Shown here: positions 58,083 to 64,000 of the stretch, one piece after another | Layout: each line of letters begins with the position of its first letter | Position numbering within the stretch: position 1 is the first letter of the stretch | Origin: Anolis sagrei | Lineage: Eukaryota > Chordata > Lepidosauria > Squamata > Anolidae | Direction: 5' to 3' | Assembly: GCF_037176765.1 (NCBI RefSeq) | Contig: NC_090023.1 | Location: 127,295,866-127,359,865 of the forward strand | Length of the DNA stretch: 64,000 nt | The notes under the pieces: model-generated | The model's database searches: none | The model's input: the letters and a program-made list of their open reading frames with translations, nothing else | What the model was told of the DNA's origin: nothing | Made by a program: the position numbers and the translations under genes

Positions 58083-58540
58083 CCAGTTATACACACATAT
58101 ACATTCATACACATACACATATGCTTTGGATAGTCCTGTGGTATTTTTTGCTGTCTCTGCCCCTGTTTGGAAGATTTCACATTGCTTTCTGTCCTTGTTA
58201 TTATTGAATTTTGAAAAAATTGGTTTGTTGAGGAAACAAGGATTGGTCATAAAGCTTAAGTGGAGACCCCTTTTCCCCATGATAACTAATTCAAGAGTGA
58301 ATTTTTCTTCCTTGGGGTAGATTTCTCTCACTTCCTGTCATTTCACCCACATTCTTAAATATGTGTTGTTTGTAAGTCGGATGTTTGTAACTCAAAGACT
58401 GCCTGTACTGGAAAAAAATATCTATATTAGCAAGCTTTAAACAAGATTCTGTATAAAAGTGTGGTGTTTCAGACCAAGAGCATTATTGCATGGAGCAGGT
58501 AAATTGCAGTTGGACCTGGATATTGCATATTGTGTTGGAG

Positions 58541-58780
58541 CTCCCGGTGGCTCAGTGGGTTAAATCCATGTGCTGGCAGGACTGAAGACCGACAGGTCGC
58601 AGGTTCAAATCTGGGGAGAGTGTAGATGAGCTACCTCTATCAGCTCCAGCTCCTCATATGGGGACATGAGAGAAGCCTCCCCTGGGCAACGTCCTTGCAG
58701 ACAGCCAGTTCTCTCACACCAGAAGTGGCTTGCAGTTTCTCAAGTTGCTCCTGACAAGACACACACACACACACACACAT
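58541..58780 (+). repeat. tRNA-derived SINE, second lizard family, with (AC)n tail
   Basis: GCTCCCGGTGGCTCAGTGGG, CGCAGGTTCAAATCTGGG (B box), GGGACATGAGAGAAGCCTCC, CCCTGGGCAACGTCCTTGC, AGTTTCTCAAGTTGCTCCTG, then (AC)n at 58760-58780. A short internal deletion removes the part between CCTCC and CCTGGG. Confidence 0.88.
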
Positions 58781-58897
58781 CATTGTTGCTCCTCTCTTGT
58801 CCCATGAGAGACCACTTAAAATCATTATTTTTTACTAAAACAAAAAAAATCAATTATTGATATCCTATCCCACTTCTGTCATGCTATGTTTTTCTGA

Positions 58898-59626
58898 TTG
58901 AAATTTCAGTTGCGTGGTGATGCCAATTTTGGATTGTTAGTGAATGTGTTTGGGTTGGAGAGACAGCCCCTTTCTGAAGTCTCTGTTGCTACAATGGTAC
59001 AAAATATATGGTATGGTATCACTCCATTCTTGCCCCTCTCTCATGCCCCCCCCCCCAAATGCTGCTGTAGGATTGGGGTCTATAGCATTGGGGTAGAAGA
59101 AAAACACAAGAGAAAGTGGACAGAAGTTACTGACTTTGACTTTCTGCTTGCCCTGTTCCATGTGGGGATAATACCAGAACTTGCTTCCGACAATGACATC
59201 ACTCCAAAACATGGGAAGGAGGAGGAGGAGAGATGGAGAAGACTCCACTCTGGAGGGCCCTCAATTGTTTTTGGTTGGCCATGTATTCAGGTGGCAGGCC
59301 ACTTACTTGAGGTCTCCCCTCCCTCCTTCTCTGACACTTCTCTGGAAAGAAACAATAAAAGGGGCCGGGATAGTGTTAGAGGAGGTAGTGGGTTGGCAGT
59401 CTTGTGCAGTGACTGTTTTGGTGCTAATAGATGCTGTAATCTTGGAAAGGTTCTGAAGATGGACAAGCAAAGGCAGAAATCCCAGCTGCTTATAATTTTT
59501 ACAGACAATGCAATTGTAGCAGGAGAGAGGGCTCATGCAAAAAAAGGCCTTACAGGGTGGTCACACATGATGCCATTTTGTCTTTTGATAAAAGCGCTCC
59601 TTAGCTGTTCTGCCAAGGTGAGCTGA
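58898..59626 (+). other. Unrecognised 242-codon open frame
   Basis: The longest open frame in the window after OXGR1. It contains a basic/acidic run (KHGKEEEERWRRL) and scattered cysteines. There is no signal peptide, membrane segment or motif I recognise. Overlapping frames of 70-100 residues occur on the other strand, codon use looks like that of the flanks, and a C run breaks the sequence near 59047. I regard it as chance or part of an unknown repeat. Confidence 0.2.
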
Positions 59627-59881
59627 AGTGCAGTTTGAGTGACTTTACATAATAAGAAGCCATTAAAGTGTTATCAGCAACATCTGTTCCACCCATTAAG
59701 AATTAGCTCATGCATATAGGAACATCTTAGTGAGTCAAGAGCTAAAGTGATGTGGAATAGACTTTTCCCAATGCACTTATCTATGCCTTATTTTCTCAAA
59801 GGTTTCGTGTGTTCATTTTCCTATATTTTCCCATTGGCAAGCCGTGTGTTGTGTAGAGTGAGGCATGAGTGGGGGGGGGGG

Positions 59882-60220
59882 GATGCCACCAGGAGGGGCA
59901 GGCCGAGGGTGGGGGCAACATGCTCCTCCATCAGGAAGTAACCCTTCATGAAGGTCAGGGCCTTGTCCGAGGAGGGGCCCACCTGGCACCGCAGGGGAGA
60001 GAGACACAGAGAAAGAGTGACCCTTCCCTGGGACACCATGTGACCCTGTCTATGACCCTCTGTGACCACCAATGACTCATGCTTCTGGGTCGTGGCTCCA
60101 TGGGGCTCCCACTGTAGGTCACCCACCAGGAGCAGTCCTTGTTCAGCTCCTTGTACTTCCTCTCAAAAGTGTGCTGGATGGAGGATGGGCTGAATGCACA
60201 CACCGCTGAGGAAGAGCCCC
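59882..60220 (-). pseudogene. Class 4 semaphorin gene fragment (two sema-domain exons and an intron)
   Basis: Minus strand, exon 1 about 60220-60081 encodes SSAVCAFSPSSIQHTFERKY, KELNKDCSWWVTYSGSP and MEPRP; exon 2 59982-59882 encodes VGPSSDKALTFMKGYFLMEE and HVAPTLGLPLLV. Both match adjacent parts of the sema domain of SEMA4 proteins (SEMA4A-like 'KYKELNKETSRW' and 'PRPGS..VGPSSDKALTFMK'), guidance receptors/ligands at the cell surface. The 98-bp gap between them ends in a pyrimidine stretch and CAG, an intact acceptor; at its start ATGAGT replaces GTGAGT, so the donor is lost. SWW replaces SRW. The intron shows that this is a DNA-level duplicate, not a retrocopy. It stops abruptly at an 11-base G run on the left. 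No other sema exons were seen. Alternatively, exons of a live gene, but the broken donor argues against it. Confidence 0.75.
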
Positions 60221-60350
60221 CTTGCCAGCACAACAAAGGAAGAAAAAGGCACTCTGCACATGCTCAGAGGAATTATGTCCCACACTGTCAGGCATGGGAG
60301 CCCCATCGCTCCACCCTCAAGAGGGGATCACAATGGGTGGCAGGCTGATA
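60221..60350. other. GC-rich flank of the semaphorin fragment
   Basis: Probably the rest of the duplicated piece (intron upstream of exon 1), since its base composition matches the exons rather than the AT-rich DNA beyond 60360. Confidence 0.35.
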
Positions 60351-60624
60351 AGAAAGGCGACATCATTAATTTTAAATACTGCAAAGGATCTTTTGTGTGG
60401 AATTTTATAAATCGTTGTTTGTGCTTTTATGCCAATTTAATTGTTAGGTCAGGTTCGTAATTAATTTTAGATTGTGTGTTTATAACTTGGTTTTATATGT
60501 TGGTCTAATGTGAGATTTGGGATTTGGTTGGTTTGTTTCTTCTATTTGTATCTTTTGTTTTCAAGGCACTGAATTTGCCTTTTTGTCTGTTGGAATCTGC
60601 CCCGAGTTCCCTTGGGAAGGAGAT

Positions 60625-60900
60625 AATGATAATAATGATTATGCTTTTTTTGTATACCGCCCTATCTCCCAAAAGGGACTCAGGACAGTGTACAACCAAA
60701 AAAATTGGCAAACATTAAGTGCCCCCAAAAATAACATAATAAAGCACTACAAATAATAAACTATCAAATAGAAGACATGAGAACATACTTATAAAACCAC
60801 CCAAATTAGTGGTAAGGGATTTAAATATACAAAATAAATAATCAGTACACATTTCTCTAATTTAAAATACATTTAAAACAATAGGACAGAATACAAATAA
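60625..60900 (-). mobile_element. L2 LINE 3' end
   Basis: (GATAAT)n, TTTGTATACCGCCCTATCTC and GGCAAACATTAAGTGCCCCC: reversed L2 3' end, 5'-truncated. Confidence 0.78.
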
Positions 60901-60904
60901 AGAT

Positions 60905-61165
60905 GATTATTATTATTTGAAACCCAACAAGATTAGTATACAGCCAACATGATCACTATGCTGGCTTTTGTATTGGATCACACATCGGACACTTCCCAAG
61001 TGTCTAGGACTGTGTCATGTATCAGTGAATAAAGCATGCAGATCCAAGGAGGGTGGCCTTTTGCAGCTGACAGATGGCAATTTTGTCAGTGCCGATTGTG
61101 TTTAAGTACAGACCAAGGCCGATTACCACTGGGACCACCTTTACTGGCTTGTGTCAGAGTAAAGA
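60905..61165 (-). mobile_element. R4-like LINE, ORF C-terminus and tail
   Basis: On the minus strand HKPVKVVPVVIG (near 61125) and QLQKATLLGSA (near 61060) can be read, matching the segment after the reverse transcriptase in R4-type LINEs. It ends at (ATT)n on the left. Better preserved than 47517. Confidence 0.65.
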
Positions 61166-61174
61166 TGACGATGA

Positions 61175-62050
61175 CGATGACGATGATGATCTTTGTGTAT
61201 ATCTAGAGGCATCTGATCTGGCCACAGTGGTCCACGCTCTTGTTACATCCCGTTTAGACTACTGCAACGCACTCTACGTGGGGTTGCCCTTGAAGACTGT
61301 TCGGAAACTTCAATTGGTCCAGCGAGCGGCAGCCAGACTGCTCACCGGGGCGACATACAGGGAACACACCACCCCCCTGCTGTGTCAGCTCCACAGGCTG
61401 CCAGTTCAATTCCGAGCACAATTCAAGGTGCTGGTTTTGACCTACAAAACCCTTTACGGTTCCGGTCCAGTGTATCTGTCCGAACGTATCTCCCTCTACG
61501 TCCCACCCCGGAATTTGAGATCATCCGGGGAGGCCCTGCTCTCGACTCCACCACTATCACAAGCGAGGCTGGTGGGGACGAGGAGCAGGGCCTTCTCGGT
61601 GGTGGCCCCTCACTTGTGGAACTCACTCCCAGGGGAAATTAGGGCGTCGACATCCCTCCTCACCTTCAGGAGGAAGGTAAAGACGTGGTTGTGGGACCAG
61701 GCCTTTGGGCAACCTGACAATAAGATATGGAAACCAGATGAATAGGACTAAAAGGACTGACAATTGTGGAATTGGAATTTAAACTATGAGACTGTGAAAC
61801 ACTGACCGTCAAGGAGGTTTGTATGGATTTTTATTGCTTTTATTGCTTTTATGGTTGTTTTTACCTATTATAATTATTGTCTTTATGGTAATTGCTGTTA
61901 TTGATAGAATTGTTGTTGTTAAATGATGTTATTGTCTTTTGCTGTATGTGATGGGGGCATCGAATTGTGCCTCGCTTTTGTAAGCCGCCCTGAGTCCCCC
62001 CCGGGTTGAGAAGGGCGGGGTAGAAGCAACCGAAATAAATAAATAATAAA
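61175..62050 (+). mobile_element. L2 LINE, best-preserved 3' copy
   Basis: 61190-61745 is one open frame encoding the ORF2 C-terminus: LVTSRLDYCNALYVGLPLKT, LVQRAAARLLTG, GSGPVYLSERISLY, AFSVVAPHLWNSLPGEI and FRRKVKTWLW, then stop. The 3' untranslated region follows, with AAGCCGCCCTGAGTCCCCCC and AATAAATAAATAA. The N-terminal reverse transcriptase and endonuclease are missing, so the copy cannot move by itself. The intact frame suggests it is younger than the other L2 pieces here. Confidence 0.92.
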
Positions 62051-62258
62051 TCTCTGGAATATAATTAAATAGATCTGAGTTTCTGGACATGGTGTGGCTA
62101 AAACTACTAAATGATGCTTTTAAAAGTTTTATTTACCTTGATGGGATGGATTTATCCATCATGGAGTCCAATCAAAACTTGTGTCCAAAAGATGAAAGTA
62201 GGAACTTTCACTAATAAATATTAAATAATTAAAATTAGAATTGGAAAAGGTACCATAG

Positions 62259-62399
62259 GTGAAACTCACTCAATGTCACCTGGTGAGTTTCCATGGCTGA
62301 TATCAATACAATCCTTGGATTTGACAGGATCCATAAGAAACAAGGATTGCATTGATATCAGCCATGGAAACCCACCAGGTGATGTTGAGTGAGTTACAC
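62259..62399. repeat. 59-bp inverted repeat made from a SINE segment
   Basis: 62259-62317 and 62341-62399 are reverse complements with 5 mismatches, separated by 23 bp. The right arm continues (to about 62475) as a MIR-like tRNA SINE 3' part (CAGCCATGGAAACCCACCAG, ATAAGTCAGAAATGACTTAA). Confidence 0.82.
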
Positions 62400-62475
62400 T
62401 CTCAGCCACGGAAAGCTCTGCGAATGATTTACATTAGGGCCACAATAAGTCAGAAATGACTTAACAGCACATAAG

Positions 62476-63224
62476 AAAATATGCACAGCATTGTATGAAT
62501 GGCCTAAATCTTGTTGCTAGGTCCTGATCAGTGGGATTTATCTACATGTCGAGTCACCATTCAATAAGAAATTATGTTTCATTTTGTGGACACAGCAAAC
62601 CTATACTTATGTTATATCAGGCTGGAGGTATGATGCTGCTGTGGAGAGGGACTGATGACCATGTCCTAGACTCCCTTGTACTTTACTTGGAAACAAACAC
62701 TACTTGGAAAATTTTAAAATAACAGAAAAACAGTAGATAAATCTATAACGTCCCTGGAAACTCTTACCAGCTCACATCAGATGCTATCCCATTATGGTGC
62801 CCATGCTCCACATAAACACAGAGGGAATCAATCTACATTGTCAGAAGTAGACCTTCAGGTCTGTTATATTCCAATAGATATTCATGAAACACAGAGCTCC
62901 AAACAGAGGCAGTAATCACAGCCAAAGGGACTGTGATCAGCAGTGTTCTGCTGAAGTGCACTCTCTCTCACATGCAGGCACACAAACGTATTGTGTTCAA
63001 ATCCTCCCATAGAACAAATATTTTGCCTTCGCCATCAGCCTTCCAAAGAAGACAAATATGTGCCCCCATGGACTTATATATTAGATACTGGGTCATCATG
63101 TTGGACTTTATGAACCTATACTGAGCCATGATCAAGGCTCTCAGCAATTTCTTTCTGACTTTGGGAAACTTGACCAAAAAGCTCTGGAGCTTTTTACTGA
63201 ACTTTCTTCATCACGAGTTATGGA
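62476..63224. other. Intergenic, no gene recognised
   Basis: No exon, domain or named repeat was recognised. Confidence 0.35.
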
Positions 63225-64000
63225 TTTCTGGCGGGAGGGGGGAATAAGTGGGTATTATTTCTATATTTTATTGTCCCCTTCCCCTCCTATGAATGTAACC
63301 TCTGCCTGACCCTTTCTCCCCATTCCCTTCTATATGAAATGTATAAAAATGCAGAGAGCCACTCTCTGTGACCCCAGGAAAGGAGGCAATCCCCTGATTG
63401 AAAGAAACACTGATAAGGAACACATTTGCATGGACAATACAATGGGCACCGATCTCGGGTCTCGGAGCCTGACCGCTCGAGGGGAAGTGCCCGTTTGGCA
63501 TAGATGATCATATCTCAGCAGGACAAGGGGCCTTCAGAAAGCCACAATTTGTCCTGATCTGTTTACTCAGTTATCTTCCATCAACCGAAACTGCAGACAA
63601 GATTACACCATTGTCCCCATATTCTGGCTCAAGGAAAAATCTGGATTCTGGCCATCTCGCCAGACATCAATGTTAATTGCCACCCCTCATCACAATAGCC
63701 GATCAGCTGGAAGGCCCCTGAGGACTCGCTGACCATCAGGACACAACATATTTCCATAATCCACTCAAGTTCCCATTGTTTCCCTCTTGTCCCGCCTCCC
63801 TCCCTCCTGATTGGCCAGGAGGCTGAAGCGGCGTGGACTCACTAATTGGTTAAGGCGCTTGGGAGGCGACCAAGCCTCCTCCCAGCTGTAGAGCACCAAC
63901 CAATCAGAACCAAGCCAACTAGGGGGCGGAGAGCGGGAAATTCAAATCTGCCAATTCTGTATTTGTTATTAAAAGGCTTTATTTTGTATCCAATGTATGC
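63225..64000 (+). promoter_or_regulatory. CCAAT/GC-box-rich block, LTR-like or promoter, cut by window edge
   Basis: Three NF-Y type motifs (GATTGGCC at 63810, AATTGGTT at 63844, CCAATCAG at 63899), a GC box (GGGGGCGGAG at 63922), GCGGGAAATTCAAA, then TTATTAAAAGG near 63967. The order is that of a retroviral U3 region, so a fossil LTR is my first reading; a cell-cycle type promoter is the alternative. Left limit is approximate. Confidence 0.45.

Noticed and set aside
61423-61642. Frames on both strands within the L2 ORF2 piece
   Set aside because: They are shadows of the L2 reading frame at 61190-61745.

Overview
The window is vertebrate nuclear DNA, AT-rich and mostly intergenic, with one clear protein-coding gene. 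The repeat content points to a squamate reptile, most likely an Anolis-like lizard. It holds Sauria-type tRNA SINEs whose 3' end resembles RTE-BovB, a second tRNA-derived SINE family, LINE 3' ends of five clades (L2, CR1, RTE-BovB, L1, and an R4-like one), and many small hAT and Tigger/pogo-type non-autonomous DNA transposons.

Layout. 143-1183 (minus) is the intact single coding exon of OXGR1, the 2-oxoglutarate receptor. A good splice acceptor lies seven bases before its ATG, so upstream untranslated exons are expected to the right. From about 1.2 to 34 kb the DNA is intergenic, with scattered SINEs, MITEs, L2 and CR1 fragments and one block resembling an old LTR (about 11.0-11.8 kb). From 34 to 37 kb there is a dense nest: a SINE with an unusually long flanking duplication, an L2 end split by a hAT element, an L1 fragment split by a SINE, and a retrocopied class V POU gene (POU5F1/POU5F3 type) fused to an L2 tail. 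From 38 to 58 kb there are more DNA transposons, (ATT)n arrays and a long inverted-repeat element carrying three later insertions (52.0-53.4 kb). From 58 to 64 kb there is an unspliced two-exon fragment of a class 4 semaphorin gene, a run of LINE 3' ends including the best-preserved L2 coding piece, and a CCAAT/GC-box-rich block at the right edge that looks like an LTR or a promoter.

Only OXGR1 looks like a working protein-coding gene. The POU and semaphorin pieces are relics of genes located elsewhere. No prokaryotic features, CRISPR arrays, rRNA or true tRNA genes were seen. No new multi-gene system is evident. The most informative observations are the POU5-L2 chimera, which ends where I recall the POU5F1 exon 3/4 junction to be, the layered insertions with readable target-site duplications, and two substitutions at ligand-pocket positions of OXGR1. 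Family names rest on recalled consensus sequences and protein motifs; no search was run.
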